Part shown: positions 29,918-43,800 of the stretch, in pieces
Layout: each line of letters begins with the position of its first letter
How positions within the stretch are numbered: position 1 is the first letter of the stretch
Source: Haliclystus octoradiatus
Lineage: Eukaryota > Cnidaria > Staurozoa > Stauromedusae > Haliclystidae
Reading direction: 5' to 3'
Assembly (NCBI GenBank): GCA_916610825.1
Contig: OU744446.1
Location: forward strand, 39,470,261-39,534,260
DNA: 64,000 nucleotides
Program-made: the position numbers and the translations under genes
Notes under the pieces: generated by a model
The model's database searches: none
Told to the model about the DNA's origin: nothing
Seen by the model: only the letters and a program-made list of their open reading frames with translations

Positions 29918-29925
29918 CTTTTATA
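29918..29925 (-). promoter_or_regulatory. TATA box of collagen-like gene A
   Basis: TATAAAAG on the minus strand, 75-97 bases upstream of the candidate start codons at 29843 and 29828, a spacing consistent with a short 5' UTR. Confidence 0.65.
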
Positions 29926-30604
29926 GCTGTGATTTGGTACCTTGTGTGACGTCATGGAGTTGAAAGACAATGCATTGCGTTGGACATAAGACTTCCGAGC
30001 GCCTTTTCTGCTTTTTAAGAGGAGTCTTGTAATGAAGAGGATGTCTGCTGTCTCTTTCGGCATGTGTTCATTTTCCCGCACATTTAGGCATTATTGCAGG
30101 CATTCCTTAAGGGGAGGCCACCCTGTACAATAAATACATTTTCATTCATTCATCCATTGATGTACGATACAACTAAAAAATGAAATAAATTAATTTAAAA
30201 CACGCATTTCATCATTTATGATTACTAACTGAGAGATTAAGTAATATGTTCGACATCAAAGGGTATGCCGTTATTATGACGATCAATAGTATACGGATCA
30301 GTACTGTTAGCAATCAATGTACAACATCATACAATGTATACGATATTTCAATCATTTATCTTAGAACTCGTCACGTGGTCTGACAATAACGATTTATCAT
30401 GACAACTATATCACAATGATGAAATCAATAATGACCAACCAATCAAATTGCAGGATTATGAAAATGGTTTATTGCTTTAAAGATTTATTGCTACTTTATT
30501 CCCTTTGTAATATAATGTCTAGTTTGGTTGTTATTGCCATCTCTCTATCTCTCTTTCTCGTAACAAAAAATGTACCAACACAATAGACAATTCGCAACTG
30601 TCTG

Positions 30605-30656
<52 letters not shown>

Positions 30657-33054
30657 GTTAATTTAATACTGCATGTGTATTTCACACACCTTTCGAATAA
30701 CAGGGGTCAATTCGATTTCCATTTGATTAAGGTTTAGTGCAGAAACAATCAAGGCGCCTCGCCCAAATTATCGTGTGACCATAACCGATCAAATGGCACT
30801 GCTGTAAACCCAATAAAAAATAATAGGTTATTCAAAAGGGCTCCTTGAACGTATTTGACATCAAAGCACCGATGACTGTCAATGCCATTTCAAATTAATT
30901 TTAAAGCAAGTGTTAAATGAATCTCATGCCTGGATAAGAGTTGAAGACTAGCCATTAATTAATTAATGTATCTGCATGTTTGCGTGTATGATCTCATGGT
31001 AAATGATATTCACGATCAATGCATCCATGGAAAACACACTCACACATCTGTGTTAAAGTTAGTGCATTCATTGAGCAGCTTTATTTCTCATTAAATCAAA
31101 CACTCAGTCGCAGTACCCTGTTGAGAAATTAATGGCTTTCAATTCATATTCCCAGGCCTAAGGGACAATGATCTATTTTTTAACACAAACAAAAACTATT
31201 TTTAAATTGTTTATTAATAAATTCTAATTTTTGTAAAACTCCATGAGGTTTATCATCCATTTAAGCAGATTTTATCACCTAGATTACGATCTATAGATAC
31301 CTTTCTTCGAATACCTATTTAGAATTCTGTTTGTGTACAGTAATTATTCAAGTATAGACGTTCTAGTATGCATTCTTTCTTGGGACGGTTTAAACAAACT
31401 ATCACTGTAGGGCATGCGTGTGCTGCATTTCAATTAATAACACAATCAATAGATGGCATTCGATCCCATGGTTCAGTGCGTATCATATAATTATGGCTAC
31501 ATCATATGTTTATGTGGCATGATAATTTGGTCATATCGGCACTTCAAATAGTGACTGAAATTTCAACTATTTTTCGGTATATGATATTTACGAGGCAGGA
31601 AAGCTACTGACGTCAAAGTGATATCCGTATTTTAGTCCACTATTTTAATGAGACGATTGCCACAAAATTTACTGCATTGCAGCAAAAACAACATCTTACC
31701 CTCGTATAGTAATACTTATGTAAAATAAAATAATACATTTAATTACATGATGGAGAAACTGCTAGCTATGCCATTTTTATTGAATTGCATTTAAATTTAG
31801 TTGTTATTTAAATGGTAATCTCTTCTCAGTGTTTGATAGCATTCTTATAGAAAACTTGTGACATGTCTTGTTTACATCATACATTTTAATTATTTGCATC
31901 TCAGACAATTGGCTTGGTAATCAGTTAAAAATATCACTATATATAGTGTCCAAATTCTCAATAAGATTGACTAGAGCACAATTAGATATGTTAATTATGA
32001 TAGAATTTATGTATCTAATGTACAATTTACATCGTGTGTTCTTCCCCAATTCCGTTTTGTTGCCGTGATATATAACGGCTTGGCTCATTTCACATTGTAA
32101 CGGATCTATTCGAACAAAACTTTACTAATTGGATAAAGATTAAGGCTGCTTATAGGTCGATAAACAATATCGTAAGTTTGTATAATGCTTTATCAAATAC
32201 AACACAAAGATTAATGTAATATAATTAACTTATAATAGATGAGGACGTATTGGTATGGCCTTTTCATGCGAGCAACACTTTCTTTTAGGCAAACATTTTT
32301 TGATAGCCAGTAGATATTATCTGTATCACAATTTCAAACTTCATACATCTATATATGCTGTATTCTGAACAATCTTCAGCCTTATTTTTCTTATCATAAT
32401 TAAAATCTGTCGCAATTGCCCTCCCTCTTCTACTTCAACTATAGTGTATAGATATACGGTTAGTTTGGTTGAATGGGCAGCGTAGTAGGTGACAACGCCT
32501 CAGAATCTATCCGTCGTGATTTCTATGGTTATTAAAGGAGCAGTTTATTGTATCATGTACCCTTGTGGGTGATCCCTTCTCTCTTGCCAAAACTGTTCAT
32601 TTACGACTATTTCTTACACGGGAAATCAGATCTTTGTGCTTCGTTGGAAGTCGGCCCCTATCTCATCTTTCTTGGCTCGTTCTTTCATTTCAGATCCCAA
32701 AGTAATACGTTTCCCCAGAACAACTAAGTGACGTCGTATTTGTATGGCGTCATGTGGCGGCGTGAAAATCAATCTTTTTGTTAAATATTGATTATTTTCA
32801 GTAAATCTTCTCATCAACATTTCTCAATATATATGTTCTGTTGTTGTCCTCCCAATGGTTTCTAAAGGATTTCTGAACTTCCTTCACGTGTAAAGACATC
32901 GTAGATTCGTTGAAGTATTTTAATAAGATTTCCGCAGTGTTGTTTCCTAGTTAAATGCAACCGTATGGTCGTGAATGGCAAGCCGACTATAGTCAGTAGT
33001 TGAGACGACGTCGCAGAGAAGATCCCCTCTTCCTTTTGCTGTATTATTTACATC
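29926..33054. other. Divergent intergenic region between the collagen-like genes
   Basis: About 3.1 kb that should hold both promoters. No exon supported. It contains an (ATT)n array at about 30607-30655 and AT-rich unique sequence. Confidence 0.5.
30607..30655. repeat. (ATT)n microsatellite
   Basis: About 16 uninterrupted ATT units. Confidence 0.93.
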
Positions 33055-36023
33055 ATGTATTTGGTTTTACTGGTAGTGACTGTGTTACTGTTATTAGTAA
33101 CGGTAGAAAGAAGCGATGCAAGAAGTCAAGTGAGTCCTTCTATAGCTATATTGTGTTCCTACTATAATTGTATCTTCACATATATTATACAGTGGTATCA
33201 AGTAAGTACACTTAACTATTGCAATTGACTTTCTGCTCGGAAATATTTGTATGCAGTACATTTACAATATTTGTATTTAAGATTTAAAAGTTGAATATTG
33301 CTTGATTGATTGATTGAGATTTTAATAAAGACATATAAACGAACTTGAATTTATGTTACATTGTATCTAGGTACATTATTTACATAGTATATTTTTCATG
33401 GCGTCGTTTCTTGATGTTTCCATTTTTTTATAAAATTAATTTTCAAATTTACTTTATAGACTGCTCTTGATAATAATCCGAAAGCCACCATGATGTAACT
33501 TGCGATAATATTATATATTCTTCCCTTTCGCTTGTGTGACGGACTAACTATACTCCAAATGATATCAACACACGCGCATCGTATCGGGGTTCAATAATTC
33601 TAAGAGAATGAATATTTTCGAAAAACAGTTGTCAGGGGTTTCATGTTTAGGAGCTATTTTTCCTCTTTGTTGGAATTTATATGAGAGGGTGTTGTTTGAA
33701 TCCTGCACCCCCGTCAACGTATAAAGGGCCAGCTACCTACCCTCGGTTCTAATTCAAATGACATTCTTCTCAAATAATGGATTGGATAGCAGAGTTTGTT
33801 GTCTGTAAAATGTGCAATCAGTCAGTTCTACAATCTGCTATATGTTTCAATTAATAAACCATTGGCCTCTTTCCGTTTGTTTCAGTGTCGAATCAGCGGA
33901 GTGGCAGTTGTTTGCAAACGAGATCCTACATATACGGTATGTTTATCTGATGATTTGAATCTAGATTGAATCTAGATTGCATCTCAATCCTTTATACGAT
34001 ATCTATAATCTTGTTTCGTATTGTATGTATTACAGGTTGACAATGCTAGATTATTTCAAAGATCGTCATTATTATCGCAACCACCTGCCTCTCAAATCAA
34101 AGTAAACTATTGTTTTTAATAAATATTCAATTAGGTATAGTTATTAATTTTATGCCATGCGTTTTACTTTCTTTTTTTTCAAACAATAGTGTCGATTCTC
34201 AGGTTCATCGATCGTCTGCTCAAAGTTTCCGGTGAGTACGGCGGTGGCAATGACCTAATTATTAATTTTTGTCGTCATTCTATGTTTCATAAATCTACTC
34301 TATATAACTGTGTACAGAATATTACTATTTTTGAATATGTATTTGATTGACGATGATCTTAAGGAAAATATCAACTCTTACAATTTAATACCCGTACTAG
34401 ATTACAGACTTGAAAATTAAGACTATAACAGCGCGTCCTCTTACTGATTTCATTCCAAATTGACTCCCGGGACACAGATTAGGGTAGCTGAAGAAGAAGG
34501 GAATAGGTATGGAGTGATGTTCATTATTGACAGGTAGCTATGATGCAATCGAATCAATGTGGTCGCTTCTGGCAGGTGATTGTAACTGAGGATAATGTCA
34601 TGAAATGCATGCGTTGAAAAGAGAGATTCTCCCATTTAAAATATGAACTTAAACATTGCGTTTCTTTGTTTGTTTTGTTCTAAGATAGCAGATTTACAAT
34701 TTTTAAACTATTGATGGACTTCCTTTTTATATAATTATCTTTCTACTCAACAGATCGTTTCGGGAGACCAGCCAAAATCTCGTCGTCGTGAAGTCATCAA
34801 TCCAGCCAGCCGTATGCCAGTAGGGAAAAGAGGTGCCAGCGGAATGCCAGGGCCACCGGTAAACCATTTCTATTCTATTATAATCATTCGATTTCTCAGA
34901 GTTTCATATAATATCTTTCCGCAATGTCGTCAAACAGCAAAATTATTATGAATGATTGATAATGACGTCATACATGCATCCTAAATATTACACCATTTGA
35001 CCAATCTTCCGACGTTGTATTTACTCTGACTTTGTTTGAACCCTGCCTGTAGTTCTACTCAACTGAAAAGATGCCCCATTCGACCGGTTCTGTGAATATT
35101 ATGTTTGAAAACCATATTGCAACAACCCGTAATTCTCACTTGATTTCTTCGCAGGGTCAGAAAGGGGATCGTGGCTTTCCTGGAAAACAAGGACAACAAG
35201 GGGAAGTATGTCGGCTGCATATATAATTTGAGTCTCGTCAGTTTTAGTCTTATACATAGGACCGGCTGTGACGTATTATCATTGATGGTTTTGAAATTAT
35301 AGAAGAAGGATGATTTTATGTTGGATATTATAATGACATTGTAGTTATAGATACGGATAACATTAGAATGACTTATTTTGTACTGTTGTCTGTTTACCGT
35401 GTTAAGGTTAGTGCTGACCTTTTTGATGTTTTCGTTTTAACAGGAGGGTGCAAAAGGCTACATAGGTGAAATGGGCCCACCCGGGCCAATAGGACCAGGT
35501 GGAGACCAGGTATGTAATGTCTCGCTTTAAATTCATGCTTTCATCTTCAATGATGCCGCAGACATATATTATTTCCTAACTTTTTGTCTATTAGGGTGAT
35601 TTTGGTCCGATTGGTGTACAGGGCTTACCTGGCTTACCTGGGAATTGTGATGCCACAGGTTTCCAACTATCTGATAGCTGTGTACGTGGTATTGGAGGGT
35701 CACAAGGATTGAAGGGCTCAGAAGGAAGACGTGGATATCTAGGAGACACCGGTGTTCAAGGAGAAGATGGAAAGCAGGGACGTGCCGGAAATCCAGGTCG
35801 GCCAGGCCCTTCTGGTGTCATAGGCCAACATGGAAGTCTTGAAATGGATGGGATGTGCTACAGCCGTTCAACGGAATGGGTCCGACCTGTAGGCTCACCC
35901 CTTGGCAAGTTGAAAACGAACTGTAGCCAGAAAGAGTTTTTACAATCTTTTGAAGTCCAACAGAAAAAATCAGATATAAGATATGTTTTCAAATGTTGTC
36001 CTTTTCTTTCTGAAAGTTTGTAA
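33055..36023 (+). CDS. Short collagen-like secreted protein B
   Basis: Exons 33055-33129, 33886-33936, 34036-34101, 34190-34231, 34754-34858, 35155-35205, 35444-35509 and 35595-36023; every intron is phase 0, giving 294 residues. Residues 1-22 are a signal peptide (MYLVLLVVTVLLLL). Two short exons encode related cysteine motifs (CRISGVAVVC and CRFSGSSIVC), an internal repeat absent from gene A as modelled. Gly-X-Y triplets start at about residue 105 and are broken once by NCDATG...SCVRG. The C-terminal domain (NCSQKEFLQSF, IRYVFKCCPF) matches gene A, and the last exon is 429 bases in both genes, as are the preceding 51- and 66-base exons. Likely a duplicated, divergently transcribed pair. Extracellular matrix or humoral roles are inference. 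Confidence 0.88.
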
Positions 36024-37832
36024 TTCAATTGCTTTTTATTGCGTTCGTGTGTATTATGTAAATAGTCATTCAATTCAATATGACATGATATAGTATTAAA
36101 TATCGAGATGATCTGATGTAATCAGTAGTCGTATTAAATTACAGATATTCGGTTATTCCGTTAGTGCTAAATTTTATCAACTTACTACTGTATTTTTGTA
36201 TTAATTTATTTATAAAGAGAGTAGAAATTCAATATATGCTGTCCTCAGTGACTTAGATGCAATTGTAAATTTTATCTTCTTCAAATCCTCACCCGGCTGT
36301 CAGAGTAAGCTGCTGTAAACAAAATTGAATCTGACGCAAGCTTGTATCTTTGACAATATTGCAATTTTGAATTGTATTCGAAATCAGAACATGCACTGCA
36401 CCAGACCTATAGATATTTGTAATAAATATTGAAATTATGCAATAGCGGAAAACAAAAAGGGTTGCGATCAATATCATCAAGTTTAATTTCATCCCTGTAT
36501 TTACCAGTCAAAATATTTCGATGACAAATATGCATGCATACATACATTTTATAAATCTGTGTGTATATGGCCATCTGGAAATACCCTTGGTTGGCTGATC
36601 CTCTATCTGAAACCGTACAGGACAATCATAGGTGGGCTTAAACATTTGCTGAGATTACTCACAAAGAGGCATGTCCCATAGAAATGTATTTGATGGGGTG
36701 ATGAGAAATTAAACTATTAAAAGGATTATAAAATTCATAACGGAGAGCATCATCATGTGAATTTCGGATTTAATTATGAAATTTTATTAAAAGCGAAATA
36801 TAATTCTAAATCAACCTTATATTGAGATTCAATCTCATTCTAGACCTGAACTATATCTGTTAGCTACATTTTGGATTGCATTCCATGCCTAGATATTATT
36901 TATCATGCCTTTAGCCCTTGGATTAATGGAATTAACTGAAAGCCTTTACATGACAAAGTCACTATACTTTCCCACCCATTGCAGAATAGTTTGATTGACA
37001 GATAATTTGCATAACAATGAAATGGAGTGCAAACTTCCGTTCATTAAACAATAGCCTCTTTCGTGTTGTCTGCTTCTTTCGTTCGATCGAACGCCGTTTC
37101 AAAAACGATCTTGTGATCGCGTAAAACTCTCTGTTCTAAAATTGAATTATATTTAAAAGGAATTTACGGCTTGAATTGGGTTCAATTAAAGTTTAATGTT
37201 TTATCTGAGCTGAGAATTTGGTTTGATGTATTCTTATTATGGAGAACTAAACTGTGGAACATAAGTTTGCTTCGTGCAATTCTGTTTGTTAACTTTCGAA
37301 CAGGTCGTTGTACTCGGCTGCAAATTGTTGCCCGATAATGCCGAGGAAGAAAAAAGGTTTGCTTATAATATCTCTTTCGTTCCTATCTATATTCCACTTT
37401 TGATTGCTTTATTTTTAAACAGATTTCATAGGCTACAATGTAATGTCAATTGTTAGAGACCATAATATGCGCAGAAATTGAAAACGTGTACCATGATCGT
37501 TTGTGCCTCATGAAATTCTCCCAATGTGTGTTAGTAACAATGCCTCGACGGGCGAGTCTGAAGTTGGTTAAAAAGTTACCATCCCTCTTTTGCAACTTTA
37601 TTGATTGATATTTGTCCTGTCTGTCTTGTGTGAATTCATATGTTCTCAAAACAATAAGCAATTTGCATGTGTTGTTTTTACTCTTTTCTGCATATTTTCT
37701 GCTACTTTTAATTTGTAAAATTCAAAGACAGATAGATAAGCACCTACACGATTTGTGTCTGTTGCTGTTGTTAATCTGCTCTTACTTGAGACGTATTTCA
37801 TTCCCCTACAACTTTATGTTATATTCGCTCAG
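36024..37832. other. Intergenic; first exons of the DDT/WHIM gene not placed
   Basis: The downstream gene needs an upstream exon ending in phase 1 with a start codon. A candidate exon 37304-37357 (acceptor TTCGAACAG) has only a poor GTTTGC donor and the wrong phase, so I do not include it. Nothing else is supported. Confidence 0.4.
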
Positions 37833-40800
37833 GTAATCTCAGAGAGGAAATTTACCATCAACTCGACAACAACATCGATTTTTCTATTGTTGCCTATTTC
37901 TTTCAAGTTCACAAGCAGCTTTTCAACTTACAACGGATCGATACGAAACAGGTTAGTGTTTATCAATATTTATTATTATTACTGAATGGAACTTGTGATG
38001 TTTCAGTTTAAGTTCAATCACCTCACAAACTCATCAAAATCCATTTTAAACCAGGCATCTTATTTTGTCAACTAATTTATTAGTTTTCGGGATTGTGTTT
38101 GTATATTCCGTTTCTACTTTTTGCGGTGATGATTTTTTGTTCATTTGAGTCTTGACTAAATGCTTTTGTTTACATAATTTTGGAGAATAATTATATTCAA
38201 ACAACATTCTTTTCCACTTAAAATCAATCATTTGTTACTTTTCATTGTATTTTAGTTCTACTCGAATCAAAATGTTTCAAACAATTTTTTACTCCTTTTA
38301 TTTTGAAAAGTGATAAATTTGCCATATCCATGCCGAAAATTAATTTTCCTTTGTCTATTCTACCAGTTGAAAATACTTCTTGATCCTGGTTAATTTGTTT
38401 GATTAATCTATTGCATCCCATATTGTCGTTAACTACAAAATGATCATCGTTATTTTTAAACCTTCTTGAAATCTTTTTTGTGCCACGTTTGTGTCATTCT
38501 TTGTATGTTTGTTATCGATCGAATGGGCGCTCATTGTAATTTTTACAACTGAGAAATAATCTGCCTATTTAACAAGTGCAGAGGACAAATAACGTTAATA
38601 CTTTGTTGTTTTGAAATCAATGTTCACACCTCGTTATAAACAAAACTTGCTTCCTTATATTAAACAGTAGCTAATGTAGCCTAATGACTGTTCGAAAGTT
38701 CTCTCGATTTTGTTTGACCTTGGGTTCTGGTTATATTTCAAAACTGAACTTATTGAAATTTTAAAATTATTTGTCCTCTTACATTTTTATAACAACCCTT
38801 CTGTCTATTTTTATACTTATGTTCGTGATTTTTCACCTCTTTGTAATTTTCTTTTTACCTTATCTAAACATTAGTTGATCTTGACTGATCCAAGATTGAC
38901 AAGACATTTAATAAGTTCAAACTGTTTGCGTTTAAAATGTTTTTGTAACGCCATTGTAAATTGTGAATTTTCATCCGTCTTAGTTGTGTTCCACTAAGAT
39001 ACACATCACATACAGCAGACTAATTAAGTATAAGGTGTCTATTATCTGTGCATAAAGTATAAAAGATTTACAGAGATAATTTTACTGTTACCTGATAATG
39101 TTCTCTTGCTTTCTATACTACATAAAATTTGTTATTGTTTTGGTTTGGATTTAAATATATCTAATAAACGTATCAGGAGTCATATCGCCACTTATTCCCA
39201 CTTTAATGATTTTCTTCTGTAAAACTACATGAGAGTTTAGAACATAAGTATATAGCAAGTTGCAATAGCAAGAACCACATTCTCCTCCATAAAGTACAAA
39301 CACAGCTACAAGTCCATAATTTAATTCTGAAACTCAACTACAGCTGTATTAGAAAAACAACCGTTAATGTAACATTGGTTACTTATATGTAATACTATTC
39401 TTATGTAGACATCATTAGTCTAACAACAATATTTATTGAAGTCCTTTTCTACATGATTGTGTATTGAATGCTATTTCGCATATTATGTTATTCAATTTGT
39501 TGGAATCTGTATTCGGTTTATTCGATCCACAGCGTTCCTACTATGGAAGCTAATCCGTATAGCCTAGAATTAATCTTTATATATTTACCCAACATGGCTC
39601 TCAACCAATCACAGTCCGGGAAAACATTTAACAATTTCATAAACCCAATTAATTACAATCATGTTGCTTCTATTCTAATTTTGTTTAGAGTCTTGCTGAA
39701 GAGCTTATTCGGGATGAGCTATCTCCAGAATTTGAAGAAGATCTTGTTTGCTTTTTAAAGTTTCTCACTGGTTCAACTGATATCAGGTATTTTACCAATG
39801 TTAATAAAAGTTCTTGTTTTATTATTGAAATAATCAGAGTTACTACAGGGTCTACGTGAACCCTTTGACAACTTAAGCCCTTGGCAAACGACCGCAACGT
39901 TTGCACAACAAATCTGTTTTTGTCTGACTTGTGTTTTCATGTTCGGGAGCAATCTTTTCAAGAGCGGCTAGACAGACCGGACCTTCTGAAGACTTTTCTG
40001 GATCAACTCAGACTGAGCTTAAATTGAAGCCATGGAGAATCCACAACATCAAAAGAGTTCAGTACATTTCGAACAAAATGGTTCACAAAAGGATAACACA
40101 TTGGATAACAAAAATGAAAAGGGAATGTTTGATGGCCATTAAACACAATGCGACAAATAAAATACACAATGCAGGACATCATGCAGAATCAAAAGATTGG
40201 ATAAACAAGGATTTTTGAAGGATTTAAAAATCAGGCAAATTTCAGGGCTTTACATTTCTTGAAATACAAACGGGAAAGCCGCTGACGTTGTAGGCTACAT
40301 CTCACACACCAACAGAAATGCTTCAATTTCTTGCTCAAGAATACTAAAAATTGGAGAAAATCAAGGTTCAAGATATTGTCATTATTTTTGTTGCAAGATA
40401 ACAGCCAAACTTTTAGCTAAGAAAGAGCTCAATTGATTGTTTGTGGAGTTGAGCAATATCATATCATACAAAGACTATAATTTGGATATACAAGCTCAAC
40501 ATTGAAGATTATCCCAATTGTTAAAGCACAGCTTTGAAGCCATCCAATATAACAATTGGAGTAATTTTTGAGATAGCAACATTCATCTCTGTCTTGTTTG
40601 TTGACGGCAGTGCGATTATGTATGTTTGTGTTGTTCTGCACACATCATAGTTTTGTATTTGTAGAGTCACTGTTCTACTTGTTACATAAACGATCCTTTT
40701 TGAGTTTGTAATTTGGTGAGTCACTTATTCATCAGAAGTGATTGAATCCTTCAAAATTTGATGAAAAACAAGATCCGAACTGGATACGAAATAATTGTTG

Positions 40801-43800
40801 TCCTATTCCAACTACTAGAAACTAAAATAATTATATTTTTATTGGCAATCAAAAACCAATATTCATTATTTACATTGCATCACTGTATTCGTTAATTAAT
40901 TGTGTTCTCATATACTGTCTATTCTACTTTTATAAATGTATTGATTGATAGGACGACCCAGTTAAAATGCCGAGGGTCCAAATCCAGATCTGTGTCCGAA
41001 GATTCATTATGATTTTAATTTCAAATGCATTCAATGTCATTTGAATTGTGTTGTTTCTTTAATTAATCTGTTGTATTAATTTTGTAGTGCCAGTAACTGG
41101 GAGACAATTGCCGAAGAACAATTAGATCTGATTGGTGTAACTGACAGCCCATTACTCGATGTTGATTTTGTTGAATTAAGTCGTGAGAAGAAGGTAATTA
41201 ATAAACACACGTCATTCCCAATGCAAATGATGTATCACTATGCAGCTTCTTCATGACATATCAAATTCCATTTGATGATGGCATTTGTAGATCAACCGCT
41301 TGTTAAAGGTCTCATTGAGCTATGCCTGACAATTACAAGAATATTTATCCAGTCATTTATTTGGAATGTTTGGGTAATATTTTGCTTAATAATTTTCTTT
41401 GTGGTTTTCTGCAGGCAAAAGTCTTGAAACAGCTAATTGACGCAGCCCTGCAATTCAAAAGAGAAGAACTCGAAATATTTAAAAAAGAATCTGCTGAGTC
41501 ACAATGTGTAAGGATTACCAATTAACAAGTTCTGATCTTGGATGATAGTACTTTTGTCCGCACGTTTTCACAATCACAAAACCAATTTTTAATTGTCAAG
41601 AATCTAGAATCCAAATGATGCTTAAATTCTAAAGTTTGTAAGTTCCTGTTCGATATATATATGTAGCTCCAGGTTGATGATTGTAGGGTTACTCTTTCAA
41701 GTTATCACAAGGGATGTTATTGTAAAGAAATTGCTTGTAAATTATGCTGGGATCCCTCAGTGATTTTTGGATAATTTTGGAAGTTGATTTGTTTTATAAT
41801 ATGTATGAGAGTGCATGATCAATGTATATTTTATATTAATTATCATTCTACGATTCATAGGTATTTGAGCCAATCGGCTGCGATAAAGATGGTAACAAGT
41901 ATTGGTACTTTGGAGGTATAAATAATATGCACAGATTATAGATTTATTTTGTATTGTAGGCAAATACCGCAATGAACTGTAGTAATTATACTTTTTGTTG
42001 TTGTTGTTGTCAGATACGAAATTAATCAGAGAGTATGCCAAAGAAAGAAAGGGGTAAATTTCTAATATTTATTGATTCTAATTCTTTATCTTGTGGACTG
42101 CATGTTTGATGGCATTTTGTTTATTTGTTTGTTTTGTAGTTGGGATGTCAGCTGTACTAGTCAAGATCAATGGCATTTGTTTATGGAGTGAGTCGTTTGT
42201 TTATTATTCCAACATCATCATTATCATCGTCATTATCATCGTCCACATGGTTCAAGTTTGGTAGATTTTGTTTTGCTATCCGAAAACTTTCTTCTAGTAT
42301 CACAAAAGCCATTAATTTCTCTCAACATAATAGAGGAGAGGCAAATTTTTTCGGATCATTGTATTTTAAATATTTCATTGCCAATTATGTTTTTGGAAAC
42401 ATGCATGCACCAATCGTTATCAATTTGCGGTGTTCGACCATCTCGTTTTCTCTGGTCTAAAAGCCAGTCATATGATTTTCAACTTGACTTCAACAAGAAA
42501 TTAATAGATACTCTTTGCTCAACACCTATCCAATCAGAATCAGACATAAATGAAACGATCTCAGCACTGGGTAAAGTTTTTGATCGCCTTCCAAAGCAAC
42601 ACTCAAATGCAAATCTTATTCAAAAACAAATTTTTAAGGAGAATGATGTTAAAAATCTCCCTATCTACGTGGTCGTTTGTTCACATGAAGAAAAGAATAA
42701 AAGAGACAAATTAAAAAATCAAAAATGGCACAGTGCATGTCTACTTTGCACGAGCTAAATCAAAACCTGTTAAAAGACAAAAGTAAATTCTGACGATTTT
42801 TGAAAGCAGCAAATGAAAAATAGCAAAATTTATAATTGACTTTCAGATCCCGATGTTTTACTTTAACACTTTAAAACATTGCACGAATCAACTGTAGGCC
42901 TACTTTATAACAGAAAAATTGTGAAATTTCTTCATCAAACGTCGTTGGTGGCAATCTCTTTTAACAAAACCCAGGACACACCCCAAATCAGACAATCATA
43001 AAAGATGAAATCAAAATTGCAACTTCCTTTTACTAAAATCAAACAAATCTCCTGGTAGAGACAGAATATTAGCAGGAATGATCAAAATTACATAAAATAT
43101 ATGTCTACCTTTGTATGTAAAACTTTTTCCTTTTTTCAACATTTTCCAGTCAGGCTATTTTCCATTAGATTGGATTGAATCTCTGATTCTTCCACTATTC
43201 AAAACTGGAGATGAACAAAATGCATCCAAATATCGTGGCATAAGATTAACAAATAAATTAGGAAAATTGTTCTGTTTAATATTGAATCAACGTCAGACGT
43301 TTCATCTAAAATCAACTGAAATGTAAATTTGCAAGCAGGTTTCCTAGAAGGAAAAAGAACTACAGATCACCTCTTTTGTTTAGAAACAATTTTGTCAAAG
43401 TACACTAAACGAAATCAACCCTTCTATACATGTTTTATCGACTTACGAAATGCATGCGATACTGTTTCGCATGCCGGACTCTTGCTAAAACTTGAACAAT
43501 CAAACATAGCAGGAAATTTTTACATTATTTTCAAAAGTTTATACTCGGATAATAAAGCACAAATCATATATAACAATTTCACAGCTACATCTATTTTTCC
43601 AAACGTCGGCGTTCGACAAGGATGTGTACTAAGTCCAATACTATTCAATATTTTCATAAATTATTTAGCTAAAGGTATGACTTATATTACTTCTCCATTA
43701 ACAGCCCCTATTACGCAGTTAGATCAGAAACTAATTTGCTTATTATTCACCGATGATATAACGTTTTTCTCGATTGTTCTTTATGGAAGTGATATCTGGA

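Noticed and set aside
37304..37357. Candidate first exon of the DDT/WHIM gene
   Set aside because: Donor GTTTGC is poor and the phase (2) does not match the phase-1 acceptor at 37833.
39931..40218. Lysine-rich 95-codon plus-strand frame
   Set aside because: It sits in an intron of the DDT/WHIM gene without usable splice phases and resembles nothing known; perhaps transposon debris.
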